Positions 1 through 8,408 of a stretch of DNA of 14,438 nt are shown piece by piece. The stretch spans positions 1 to 14,438 of the forward strand of contig PGYF01000018.1 in the NCBI GenBank assembly GCA_002839535.1, written 5' to 3'. The stretch is from Nitrospira bacterium HGW-Nitrospira-1. Its GTDB lineage: Bacteria > Nitrospirota > Thermodesulfovibrionia > Thermodesulfovibrionales > UBA6898. The notes below the pieces were generated by a model. That model worked only from the letters and a program-made list of their open reading frames with translations, was not told the DNA's origin and searched no databases. The position numbers and the translations under genes were made by a program. The number at the start of each line of letters is the position of its first letter. Positions within the stretch are counted from its first letter, which is position 1.

Positions 1-9
1 AATACAAAA

Positions 10-15
10 AGGAGA
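10..15 (+). promoter_or_regulatory. Shine-Dalgarno site of the DAHP synthase gene
   Basis: A purine-rich AGGAGA lies about six bases before the ATG at 21. It is the only clear ribosome-binding site I see in the left part of the window, since the next two genes lack one. It supports the chosen DAHP synthase start. Confidence 0.7.
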
Positions 16-20
16 CGACA

Positions 21-1049
21 ATGCTTATTGTAATGCATCATTCTGCTACAGACAAGGATATTGAAAAGGTAAAAAAGACCATTTCCAGTATGGGACTCAG
101 GCCTGTTGCCATTCCGGGCGCTGAAAGAACAGCGATAGGCGTTATCGGGAATCAGGGGTGGATAGATGATTCACCTGTCCGTGTCCTGAAGAATGTTCTT
201 GAAATAATCCATGTTACAAAACCCTATAAATTAGTGAGCAGGGATTTTCACCCTTCAGACACTGTTGTTACGTTGGGACGAAATATAAAAGTCGGCGGAA
301 AATCTCCCCTGCTGATTATTGCCGGGCCTTGTGCTGTCGAAAGCAGGGAACAGATGTTTAAAACAGCCGATTTCCTGAAAAAACTCGGCGTGCCGGTATT
401 GCGGGGCGGCGCCTACAAACCAAGGACGAGTCCTTACAGTTTTCAGGGCATGAGGAAACAGGGGTTGGACCTGCTGGATGAAGTCAGAAAAGAGGTGGGC
501 ATTCTGGTCGTTACCGAAGTCATGAGCCCTGAACAGGTAGACATGGTGGCTGAAAAGGTTGATATACTCCAGATCGGGGCGCGCAATATGCAGAACTACG
601 ACCTGCTTAAGGAAGTAGGGAGAATAAGGAAACCGGTGATCCTGAAGAGAGGGCTTTCTGCAACTGTTGAGGAATGGCTTGCGTCTGCAGAGTATATTCT
701 GAAGGAGGGGAATCCCGAGGTTGTCCTTTGCGAGCGCGGGATACGAACCTTTGAAACAGCTACACGAAACACAGCGGACCTCTCAATCACGCCGCTCTTA
801 AAGGCAGTTTCTCATCTTCCGATTATTTTTGACCCAAGTCATGCAACCGGGCACAGACATCTGGTATCGCCGATGGCTATGGCGTCTGTTGTTACAGGCG
901 TTGACGGCATTATGGTTGAGGTCCATCCTGATCCCGAGCATGCCCTTTCAGACGGTCCTCAATCACTGCATTTCAAGGAGTTTGAAAAACTCTACGGGCA
1001 GATTAAGGAATTGGAAGATTTCATGAAACGTCTCATAAAGAAATATTAG
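21..1049 (+). CDS. aroF: 3-deoxy-7-phosphoheptulonate (DAHP) synthase
   Basis: Condenses phosphoenolpyruvate with erythrose 4-phosphate, the first committed step of the shikimate pathway in the cytoplasm. At 342 residues it matches the short AroA-I-beta type with an N-terminal ferredoxin/ACT-like regulatory domain (about residues 1-70) ahead of a TIM barrel (about 90-335). Visible barrel motifs are AGPCAVES (101-108), RGGAYKPRTSPYSFQG (128-143), QIGARNMQN (184-192), CERGIRTFE (237-245) and DPSHATG (271-277). The metal-binding set Cys104, His274, Glu300 and Asp311 is complete and has the same spacing as in the Thermotoga maritima enzyme. In that family the N-terminal domain mediates feedback inhibition by aromatic amino acids, so the same is inferred here. 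The ATG is preceded by an AGGAG ribosome-binding site at suitable spacing, which fixes the start. The gene probably continues an aromatic operon lying left of the window. Confidence 0.96.
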   Translation: MLIVMHHSATDKDIEKVKKTISSMGLRPVAIPGAERTAIGVIGNQGWIDDSPVRVLKNVLEIIHVTKPYKLVSRDFHPSDTVVTLGRNIKVGGKSPLLIIAGPCAVESREQMFKTADFLKKLGVPVLRGGAYKPRTSPYSFQGMRKQGLDLLDEVRKEVGILVVTEVMSPEQVDMVAEKVDILQIGARNMQNYDLLKEVGRIRKPVILKRGLSATVEEWLASAEYILKEGNPEVVLCERGIRTFETATRNTADLSITPLLKAVSHLPIIFDPSHATGHRHLVSPMAMASVVTGVDGIMVEVHPDPEHALSDGPQSLHFKEFEKLYGQIKELEDFMKRLIKKY

Positions 1050-1069
1050 GCTGCAATACCTCCCATGTC

Positions 1070-1081
1070 ATAACATGTTAT
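1070..1081. repeat. 12-bp perfect palindrome over the Ap4A-type start codon
   Basis: ATAACATGTTAT is its own reverse complement and contains the start codon at 1075-1077. An overlapping CATGT/ACATG pair (1064-1077) adds a second possible small hairpin. It could be a protein-binding site or a structure covering the start, or could be chance. No function is claimed. Confidence 0.35.
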
Positions 1082-1989
1082 TTCAGAAAGGATCATTGCG
1101 GCGGCAGATCGTGCGTGTAACAGAACAGGCCCTCAGTTCAGGGGCGCTCCTTCCCAGCCCGACCGAATACGAATTCGTTGAAGACAGCGGTATGCGCTTC
1201 TTTGTCAGGATACTTTCGGGGCCAAGACAGAAGGACGAGGCGAGAGAACAGCAGGAGAAAGAGGCCTCAGCAACAGGCAGGCAGGTGAACCCCTTCCTCC
1301 CCTACGAGGGTGACCTCTTCGTTGCCGACATCTCTGAGACACATCTGGCGATTCTTAATAAGTTCAATGTTGTGGAACATCACCTGCTCATCATCACCCG
1401 CGGCTTTGAGGATCAGGAAAAACTCCTTACTCTCAATGATTTCAAGGCGCTCTGGGTGTGCATGGCAGAATATAACGCCCTTGGATTCTATAACGCAGGA
1501 GAGGCTGCAGGCGCCAGTCAACGGCACAAGCACCTCCAGATGGTACCTCTCCCGCTTGCGCCTGAGGGCCCGCAGGTCCCGATAGAGCCCCTGCTTGCAA
1601 ACACAAGATTCAACGGCGTCTTTGGCGCTGTGCCGGCTTTTCCCTTTCTGCATGTCTTTGCGCATATCGAACCCGGGATAGTCAAATCACCTCCTGATGC
1701 AGCGAAAAAGACCTTTGAGCTTTATTGCGCCATGCTCCGGGAGGCCGGCATGACTTCTCCGGTGGGGAAAGGGCAGAGGCAATCCGGTCCTTATTGTTTG
1801 CTCGTGACACGCGGCTGGATGCTCCTTGTCCCACGGTCACGGGAATTCTTCGACGCCATTTCCATCAACTCGCTCGGTTTTGCAGGAGCTTTTCTGGTAA
1901 GGAACCAAGAACAGTTGGAGAGGGTGAAGAGCTGCGGTCCCATGACAGTCCTCAGGGAGGTTGCCCTGCCGGTTTCAGGAAAGCAGTAA
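1075..1989 (+). CDS. ATP adenylyltransferase / Ap4A phosphorylase family protein
   Basis: Resembles the Apa1/Apa2 (Ap4A phosphorylase II) branch of the HIT/GalT-like nucleotidyltransferases. Those enzymes split diadenosine tetraphosphate with phosphate into ATP and ADP, or act in reverse as ADP/ATP adenylyltransferases. Visible signatures are NPFLPYEGDLFVADIS (72-87), an NKFNVVEHHLLIITRGF stretch (95-111), and the active-site block GASQRHKHLQMVPLPL (146-161) with the HxHxQ triad H151, H153, Q155; the middle histidine is the expected nucleotidyl acceptor. A C-terminal domain (about 205-300) contains the family-like stretch YCLLVTRGWMLLVPRS. Length (304) is typical. No Shine-Dalgarno sequence precedes the ATG, and a 12-bp palindrome sits on it, so the start is uncertain; the next in-frame ATG is residue 40. 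It starts 25 nt after the DAHP synthase stop. It looks richer in G+C than glnD by spot count. The exact substrate cannot be read from sequence. Confidence 0.85.
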   Translation: MLFQKGSLRRQIVRVTEQALSSGALLPSPTEYEFVEDSGMRFFVRILSGPRQKDEAREQQEKEASATGRQVNPFLPYEGDLFVADISETHLAILNKFNVVEHHLLIITRGFEDQEKLLTLNDFKALWVCMAEYNALGFYNAGEAAGASQRHKHLQMVPLPLAPEGPQVPIEPLLANTRFNGVFGAVPAFPFLHVFAHIEPGIVKSPPDAAKKTFELYCAMLREAGMTSPVGKGQRQSGPYCLLVTRGWMLLVPRSREFFDAISINSLGFAGAFLVRNQEQLERVKSCGPMTVLREVALPVSGKQ

Positions 1990-2028
1990 TAAGTTTTATC
2001 CCTCCAAAAAGCGCTATTGTTTAACGAT

Positions 2029-4503
2029 ATGAAAGAAAAAATTCTAAATCAAATAAAGCAGTGGATGAATGAAGGCTGCAAAGGCCGGGCGCTTGCCCAT
2101 AAATATACGCAGTATATGGATCTTTTTCTCGCTGACGTCTTTCATTCAGCCACCCCTCCCCACCATCTCCTCCTCCTGGCAACAGGGGGTTACGGTCGTA
2201 AAGAGCTTGCCCCTTTTTCTGATATTGACATTATGTTTTTTGCTGAAGATAGGGCGAATGCCGAAACAGCGGAACGCATTCTTTATAAATTATGGGACTC
2301 AGGCCTGGAAATCAGCCATTCATTCAGAACAGCGGACGAATGCATTGAGGAGGCTGGAAAGGATATCAGGACAAGGACGTCGCTCCTTGAGGCAAGATAT
2401 ATCGCGGGAGACACAAAACTCTACCATATATTCAGGACCGACGTATATCCTGTGATTGCGTATAAAAAAAAGAAGGTCTTTATTCAGGATAAATTAAAAG
2501 AAGCGGAGAAAAGACATATCGAGTCCGGAGATTCCGTATTTCTTCTTGAACCGCATATAAAGGAAGGCGAGGGAAGTCTCAGAGATATACATACCCTGTG
2601 TTGGCTCTCAAGGGTTGCTTTTAAGTTCGAAAGGCTTTCCGACCTTTCTTCTCTGGTTGGGGAATATGAATACAAAAGATTAATGAACGCCTATGACTTT
2701 ATGCTGCAACTTAGATACTGTCTGCATATGGACAGTAAAAGGAGAAACGATATCCTTTCTTTTGAATATCAGAAAAACGCCGCCCGATGTCTTGGTTTTA
2801 AAGACTCAAAAAAATTCAGCGGCCCGGAAAGAATGATGCGTTATTATTACCTGAAAAGCAAAGTTATAAAAGATCTGACGAAACAGATAATGGTATTGTG
2901 CGGCAGGCAATATATGCCTGTCTTTAAAAATCTGAGCATCAAAAAGATTACAGATGAATTTTCCGTATCTGCAGGGCAATTGATAACGACAAGGCAGGAT
3001 CTTTTGGGAACAAATAACGACAAGATCATGGAATGTTTTTATCTCTCTGCGCAGACCGGCAGAAAATTCAGCGATACCCTGAAGGAACAAATAAAGTCTC
3101 ATCTTTTACGCATAAACAAAAGGACAGGAAGTTCTTCCGTTTCCATTCATTATTTTCTCGAGATATTTAAAAGCGCACATGTTTATGATGCTCTGCGTGA
3201 AATGCATGAGACAGGCGTGCTCGGAAGGTTTGTGCCTGAATTTGGCGCATTGACCCGGCTTGTTGTCCACGTGCCTTATCATATGTATACGGTTGATGAA
3301 CATACTCTTTTGGCAATAAAAAACCTCGAGAACCTTAAAACGACGAAATATAAGCATCTCGAAACACTGAGAGAGATTATCAACAACATGAAAAACCGTG
3401 AACTGCTTTTTATGGCCCTCCTGTTCCATGATATTGGAAAGGCTGCGGGGAAATTCCATGAGGAAGAAGGCTATAGAAGGCTGAAGAATATCATGGACCG
3501 TTTTAATCTGGAAGGAAGAAAAAGGGGGACGATAGAATTTCTTGTGAAAAACCATGTCCTTATGTCCAGACTTGCAATGACCAGGGAGACAAGCGATGAG
3601 GATGTTATAGCAAGGTTTGCCGATACTGTAGGGGACATGGAAAATCTGAAAGCGCTTTACCTTATAACCTATGCGGATATGTCGGCTGTGAACCCGCGCT
3701 TCTGGTCGTCCTGGAAGTCGTATCTCCTCCATGAGTTATATCTGGCAACCAGGGAATACTTATCAGGCGTCAAAAAAGACAAATCCGGATATATCAGGAG
3801 TCTTCAGTCTTCTTCGCCTGAAATTGGGACAAAAGAACTTATTCAGTTTATTGACGACATGCCTGAACGATATTTGCTCTCAACAAACAAGGCGAAAGTG
3901 ATTGCCGATTACGAGCTGAAAAAGAGGGCTGAGAGGGAGTTTTTTTCGATGCGCGTAGACGACCGATCCGATGGCGTAACTGAGATAGTTATCTGCACCA
4001 GGGATTCTCCCGGTCTTTTTTCAAAAATTGTCGGAGGCCTTTCATCAAAGGGCATGAATATTTTCAGCGGAAACATATTTACCGGCAAGAGCGGGATGGT
4101 AATCGACAGGATTGCGATTTCAAACTGGAAAGATATCTGGTGGGAGGGACTTGCCGGAGACCTTGAAGACGGGCTAAGAAGCATTGTTGTTGACGAAAAA
4201 CCTGTTCAGCCTGTTCAGCGCAGATGTGAGACGAACAGTCTTTTTGATCTGTTCATGGAACTTGATAACGAGACGTCGCCTGTGTTCAGTGTTATTGAAA
4301 TATTTACGCAGGACAGGCTTGGATTATTATATGATATATCAATGGTTATGCATGAAAAAGGAATAAATATCGTTTCTGCCCGGATTCATACTGAATCAGG
4401 GCTTGCGCAGGATATATTTTATGCGCAGGCTCATAATAAAAAAATTACTGATGGTATGGCGCAGGAACTCTTGTCCGAATTATGGTCACTGCTGAAAAAA
4501 TAA
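2029..4503 (+). CDS. glnD: [Protein-PII] uridylyltransferase / uridylyl-removing enzyme GlnD
   Basis: Bifunctional cytoplasmic nitrogen sensor that uridylylates PII (GlnB/GlnK) when glutamine is low and removes UMP when it is high. Counting residues from the upstream TTG at 2017, the nucleotidyltransferase signature GGYGRKEL (57-64) is followed by SDID (68-71) with the catalytic aspartate pair. A GlnD-type linker helix region follows, including EGEGSLRDIHTLCW (183-196). The HD hydrolase domain shows H429, HD at 471-472 and D553. Two ACT domains, the glutamine sensors, lie at about 656-727 and 758-828, joined by a short PVQPVQ linker. About 824 residues is slightly short but complete. ATG 2029 is preferred to in-frame TTG 2017 because neither has a clear ribosome-binding site and ATG is the commoner codon. 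No PII or glutamine synthetase gene is in the window. Its end overlaps the tamB-like gene by 22 nt. Confidence 0.95.
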   Translation: MKEKILNQIKQWMNEGCKGRALAHKYTQYMDLFLADVFHSATPPHHLLLLATGGYGRKELAPFSDIDIMFFAEDRANAETAERILYKLWDSGLEISHSFRTADECIEEAGKDIRTRTSLLEARYIAGDTKLYHIFRTDVYPVIAYKKKKVFIQDKLKEAEKRHIESGDSVFLLEPHIKEGEGSLRDIHTLCWLSRVAFKFERLSDLSSLVGEYEYKRLMNAYDFMLQLRYCLHMDSKRRNDILSFEYQKNAARCLGFKDSKKFSGPERMMRYYYLKSKVIKDLTKQIMVLCGRQYMPVFKNLSIKKITDEFSVSAGQLITTRQDLLGTNNDKIMECFYLSAQTGRKFSDTLKEQIKSHLLRINKRTGSSSVSIHYFLEIFKSAHVYDALREMHETGVLGRFVPEFGALTRLVVHVPYHMYTVDEHTLLAIKNLENLKTTKYKHLETLREIINNMKNRELLFMALLFHDIGKAAGKFHEEEGYRRLKNIMDRFNLEGRKRGTIEFLVKNHVLMSRLAMTRETSDEDVIARFADTVGDMENLKALYLITYADMSAVNPRFWSSWKSYLLHELYLATREYLSGVKKDKSGYIRSLQSSSPEIGTKELIQFIDDMPERYLLSTNKAKVIADYELKKRAEREFFSMRVDDRSDGVTEIVICTRDSPGLFSKIVGGLSSKGMNIFSGNIFTGKSGMVIDRIAISNWKDIWWEGLAGDLEDGLRSIVVDEKPVQPVQRRCETNSLFDLFMELDNETSPVFSVIEIFTQDRLGLLYDISMVMHEKGINIVSARIHTESGLAQDIFYAQAHNKKITDGMAQELLSELWSLLKK
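4201..4218 (+). repeat. 9-nt perfect tandem duplication in the glnD inter-ACT linker
   Basis: CCTGTTCAG occurs twice in direct succession and encodes PVQ-PVQ between the two ACT domains. It keeps the reading frame and falls in a flexible linker where length change should be tolerated. Confidence 0.7.
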
Positions 4504-7500
4504 GAAAAATATCCTGGCTGGTTGTCCTTGGGCTGCTTATAGGAATGGCCGCAATTCTCCTGAGAGGCCCCCATATCTCCAATGCCCTGAAAAAGATGAT
4601 ATTGCCTGAGCTTGAAATGGCCACAGGGCATAAGGTAATTGCGCGGAAGATTTATATAAATATTTTCCCCCTGTTTGTCGAAGCAAAGGAATTGAAGATG
4701 TTTGACGATAAGGGCGACAGGATACTTTTGGCAGGCAGGGTCAAGGGCTATCTCGATATCACCGGAATCCTTGATAAAAATATCAGGATCCGCAGGCTCG
4801 TTATAAAGGAATTTGAACTTGCCGTTGACAGCAAGAAGTCCGGCGAGATAATTGGGAATATAAAAACGTATCTCGCGCAAAAGAGAGAAAAGAAGATAAA
4901 AGTTCAAATTAATGCCGTGGAAGCGCGCGATGGCAAGGCCGCCTATGAAGATAGAGACATGAAAATCAAAATAGACCTCAATGGCCTCGATGGAGAAATA
5001 ATCCCTGGAGAATTGCAAAAGATAAAAGCTGATTTTCAAAAAATAACAATGAAGCGGGAAGGTTGGCCTGAACTGTCGGCAGGAGTTTCATCAATACTGG
5101 AATTAAAAAACAGGACAGTGAAAATACGCAGGCTGCTGGTAAATTCCCTGGGCTCAGAGTTTTCGGGCTCAGGAGAATACGCCGAAGACAGCCTGGCTGT
5201 TAAGACCCGTATCAAGCTTTTTGTCAAAACAATAAAGGAAATATTCCATTTGGGGAAATCAGGAGACGGGTGGCTGGATGCTGAAGGAGATATAGCATAT
5301 AAAGATAAAAATATCTCTGTTGATATGAAGCTGTCAGGGGAATTTTATCTCCAGACGCTGATGGAGCTGCTCAATGTAAAGGAAAAAATACAGGGTCTTG
5401 TTGATGTTAAGGGCGAGATTAAGGGCCGGCTGAACAATATAAAAGGCGCCGGCACAGCTGTCTTGCATAAGGGAAATCTCTATGACGTTGATATAGATTA
5501 TCTTAAATCTGCCGTGTCCTATGCAGACGGCGTCATGAGTTTTACAGACGCCCAGGGCAAACTGTATAACGGCCAGGCAAAGGCGTCGGCTTCGATAGCG
5601 CTTCCTGTTGTCAATTCTTTTACCCTTGATGTTGATTTTTCCAATGCAGACAGTCTCCCACTATTTAAACTGATTGGATGGGACCCTGGGATACAACCGG
5701 GAAAGGTTGCCGGAACACTCCACAGCTCAGGCGCGCAGTTTAATCCCTCAGGCTGGTTTCAATTCAGGGGCATAAAACAGGGGAGCAACGCGCTTGGAAG
5801 AATCAGGGATATTGACGGGACCTACAGTATGAATGGCGCCCTGCTTACATTGTCTGAGGTGAAACTTAATTCTGAAAAGACAAAGGTCTCTGCGAGGGGC
5901 CTTGTGGATATTGAAAGAAAAACATTGAATATGGACTGCGCCTTAAAATCAGTGGACGTTACTGATATCACCTTGCCGTATTACAACAGGCTTCAGGGGA
6001 AAGGAGAGTTTTACGGAAGGGTAACAGGGCCGTTCCATGATCCGGTTATCAGTGGAAAAGTGAAGATGGATGATTCTGTTATTGAAGGTTACCGGTCAGG
6101 ACTGCTGGAGGTTGACCTGGCCTATAAGAAAGACCTTTTTCATATCAATGAGTTCAATCTTCAGCGCGGGGACGAACAACACCGGATAAACGGAGATATA
6201 TATTTTAAAAAGGCAAAGAACTTATTTGAATTGGCCGGCGCTGAATTTAAGCTGCATGCGGTATTGAAAAATGCCGAAATAGAAAGTTTTGTAAAAATAT
6301 TTTATCCTGATTTTAAAGCTGCCGGAATATTTTCTTCTGATTTTACAATTCGAGGCGCTGCGGAAAATCCTGATATTCACGGGGAGGCCGCGCTTCTTAA
6401 GGCCTCTCTCTATGATGTGCCGTTTGATTCAGCTTCTTTTGACCTGGATTATAAGGAGAAAAAACTTTCTCTTGCGAAGGTAAGCGTTACAAAGGGCAAA
6501 TCCCTTTTTCATGGAGATTTTACGCTGCATCCGAACTCTGTTTTTTCCTATAAAGCCTATTCTGATAAGGTCATGCTCAGCGACCTTATCCCAAGACCGA
6601 TACAAGGGGAGGCTGTCTTCAGCGTCAGGTCGGAAGGCAGCGGCGCCTTTGATAACCCGACAATTGCAATGGATGCAAGGTTAAAAGAGGGCATACTGAA
6701 AGGCAGGCGCATTGGCGACGGCGTTCTGAGCGCTTTGATCAAGAATAGAAATATCGCCGTGAAAGCCGGATTGCTCAATGAGAAAATATCTCTTGACGCA
6801 AAAGGACGGCTTGAGGATGAGTTGCCCTGGGATGCAAAAGTGGATATCCGGACAGGGAGATATGACTTTCTTGTCGCGTCTTTTTTAAAAGATGTGCCCG
6901 AAGACCTCATATTAAGCCTGAACGGATCTGTGCTGCTGCACGGCACCCGAAAACAGATATCCGCATCTTCCAGGATAAAGCATATGGTTCTTTCAATGTA
7001 CGGTTACAGTTTCACGAACGAAGAAGAGATAGCGCTGGAATTGCGCGACCGGAATCTTTCATTCAATACAATTTCCCTGCGCAGCGGAAATGCCTTGCTG
7101 CGCGCAAAGGGCGGCATGGTGATAGGAAAGGAGTATAATCTTTCCTTTGAAGGAAGTTCCGCGCTTTCGCCATTTAAAAGTCTTTCCGGCAGATTGGGAC
7201 TCTTAAAGGGAAATGCGGAATTTGTTCTGGAAGTAACGGGGAATTGGGAGACGCCCAAAATATATGGAGGCTTAACGCTTGAAGACGGCGCCATCGGTTT
7301 AAAGGATTATCCGCACAGGATCAGTTCGCTGAACGGTTATCTCTACATAGACAATGACAGAGTGGTTCTCCAAAAACTTTCAGGGAAAACCGGGGGCGGA
7401 GACATTGATATCTCCGGAATTCTCTATCTGCGGAAATTTGCCTTCAAGCGGTTTTATGTTGAAGCAAAATTAACCAATATAACAACCGCTGTTTCAAAGG

Positions 7501-8408
7501 ACTTTAATGTGAATTACGGTGGAAATATTCTTTATAAGGGGACCCCGACTTCCCAGATTGTTGCCGGTGAAATAACTGTCAATAATGCCCGCTATCGTGA
7601 AAGGGTTGAATGGAAAAGCTGGCTTCTAAAGGCAAAGGCCGCCGAAAGAATCAAGTCCGAAATATCGAACCTTGAAAATGCGGAACTGAACATTAAAATT
7701 ACAGGGAAAGACAATATGTCTATTGATAATAACGTAGCGAGAGCTGCGGTCAGCGCGGATATGGTTTTACGGGGCACAGTCTATCGCCCGATTCTCTTTG
7801 GCAGACTTGAATCAAAAGAAGGCGCTGTATATTTCAGAAATAACGAATTCAGGCTTCTTCATGCCGCCGCGGATTTTGCAGACCCCAAAAGGATAAACCC
7901 GATTATCGAGATCGCTTCGGAGACGACGGTAAAGGGCTATAAGATAAAGATGAACCTTGAAGGGCAACTCGACCATTTCAATATGTCGCTTTCTTCTGAC
8001 CCGCCGCTGAAAGAGATGGATATCCTTGCGCTCCTGACAGTTGGGCAGACGAGCGGGGAACTGAAGGGACTTGAAGGTGGAATTGGAGCAGGCGAAGCAA
8101 CATCATTTGTCACCGGCAAATTACAGGACCTTATGGAAGAACGGCTCAGGACAATAACCGGGCTTGACAGATTTCAAATAGATCCATATATTTCAAAATC
8201 TACAGGCGCTGTTGAGCCAAGAGTGACAGTCTCAAAGAAACTTTTGGGAGAGAAAATGTTTGTTACCTATACAACGTCTGTAGGTTCCATAGAAGAACAA
8301 ATCATAAAGCTGGAATATTTTATGGGGAAGAATATCTCTCTCATCGGCGTGAGAGATGAAAGGGGAATACTCGGAGGAGATATCCGGTTCAGGTTTGAAT
8401 TCAAGTGA
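4482..8408 (+). CDS. tamB: TamB-like translocation/assembly module protein (DUF490 C-terminus)
   Basis: A 1308-residue AsmA-like/TamB protein, close to the usual 1,250-1,400. Residues 11-27 form one hydrophobic helix (SWLVVLGLLIGMAAILL) after a lysine/arginine-bearing N-terminus, expected to anchor it in the inner membrane with the rest in the periplasm. The body is a long series of alternating beta-strand segments with recurring G-x-h-x-h patterns, as in the beta-taco groove that family members use to move lipid or assist outer-membrane protein assembly. The C-terminal TamB domain (about 950-1308) has the block KEMDILALLTVG (1177-1188) followed by glycine-rich and amphipathic segments and a final strand GGDIRFRFEF. 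It starts inside the end of glnD and ends inside the barrel gene's GTG start, suggesting translational coupling. TamB next to an Omp85 gene is a widespread pairing. Whether it moves phospholipid or helps protein insertion cannot be decided here. Confidence 0.9.
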   Translation: MVTAEKIRKISWLVVLGLLIGMAAILLRGPHISNALKKMILPELEMATGHKVIARKIYINIFPLFVEAKELKMFDDKGDRILLAGRVKGYLDITGILDKNIRIRRLVIKEFELAVDSKKSGEIIGNIKTYLAQKREKKIKVQINAVEARDGKAAYEDRDMKIKIDLNGLDGEIIPGELQKIKADFQKITMKREGWPELSAGVSSILELKNRTVKIRRLLVNSLGSEFSGSGEYAEDSLAVKTRIKLFVKTIKEIFHLGKSGDGWLDAEGDIAYKDKNISVDMKLSGEFYLQTLMELLNVKEKIQGLVDVKGEIKGRLNNIKGAGTAVLHKGNLYDVDIDYLKSAVSYADGVMSFTDAQGKLYNGQAKASASIALPVVNSFTLDVDFSNADSLPLFKLIGWDPGIQPGKVAGTLHSSGAQFNPSGWFQFRGIKQGSNALGRIRDIDGTYSMNGALLTLSEVKLNSEKTKVSARGLVDIERKTLNMDCALKSVDVTDITLPYYNRLQGKGEFYGRVTGPFHDPVISGKVKMDDSVIEGYRSGLLEVDLAYKKDLFHINEFNLQRGDEQHRINGDIYFKKAKNLFELAGAEFKLHAVLKNAEIESFVKIFYPDFKAAGIFSSDFTIRGAAENPDIHGEAALLKASLYDVPFDSASFDLDYKEKKLSLAKVSVTKGKSLFHGDFTLHPNSVFSYKAYSDKVMLSDLIPRPIQGEAVFSVRSEGSGAFDNPTIAMDARLKEGILKGRRIGDGVLSALIKNRNIAVKAGLLNEKISLDAKGRLEDELPWDAKVDIRTGRYDFLVASFLKDVPEDLILSLNGSVLLHGTRKQISASSRIKHMVLSMYGYSFTNEEEIALELRDRNLSFNTISLRSGNALLRAKGGMVIGKEYNLSFEGSSALSPFKSLSGRLGLLKGNAEFVLEVTGNWETPKIYGGLTLEDGAIGLKDYPHRISSLNGYLYIDNDRVVLQKLSGKTGGGDIDISGILYLRKFAFKRFYVEAKLTNITTAVSKDFNVNYGGNILYKGTPTSQIVAGEITVNNARYRERVEWKSWLLKAKAAERIKSEISNLENAELNIKITGKDNMSIDNNVARAAVSADMVLRGTVYRPILFGRLESKEGAVYFRNNEFRLLHAAADFADPKRINPIIEIASETTVKGYKIKMNLEGQLDHFNMSLSSDPPLKEMDILALLTVGQTSGELKGLEGGIGAGEATSFVTGKLQDLMEERLRTITGLDRFQIDPYISKSTGAVEPRVTVSKKLLGEKMFVTYTTSVGSIEEQIIKLEYFMGKNISLIGVRDERGILGGDIRFRFEFK

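Noticed and set aside
3106..3732. 208-residue open frame on the minus strand inside glnD
   Set aside because: It lies fully opposite well-recognised HD-domain coding sequence and its translation shows no recognisable motif; it is a shadow frame.
4431..5039. 202-residue minus-strand open frame across the glnD/tamB junction
   Set aside because: Antisense to two recognised coding regions, no ribosome-binding site or protein-like domain; treated as a shadow.
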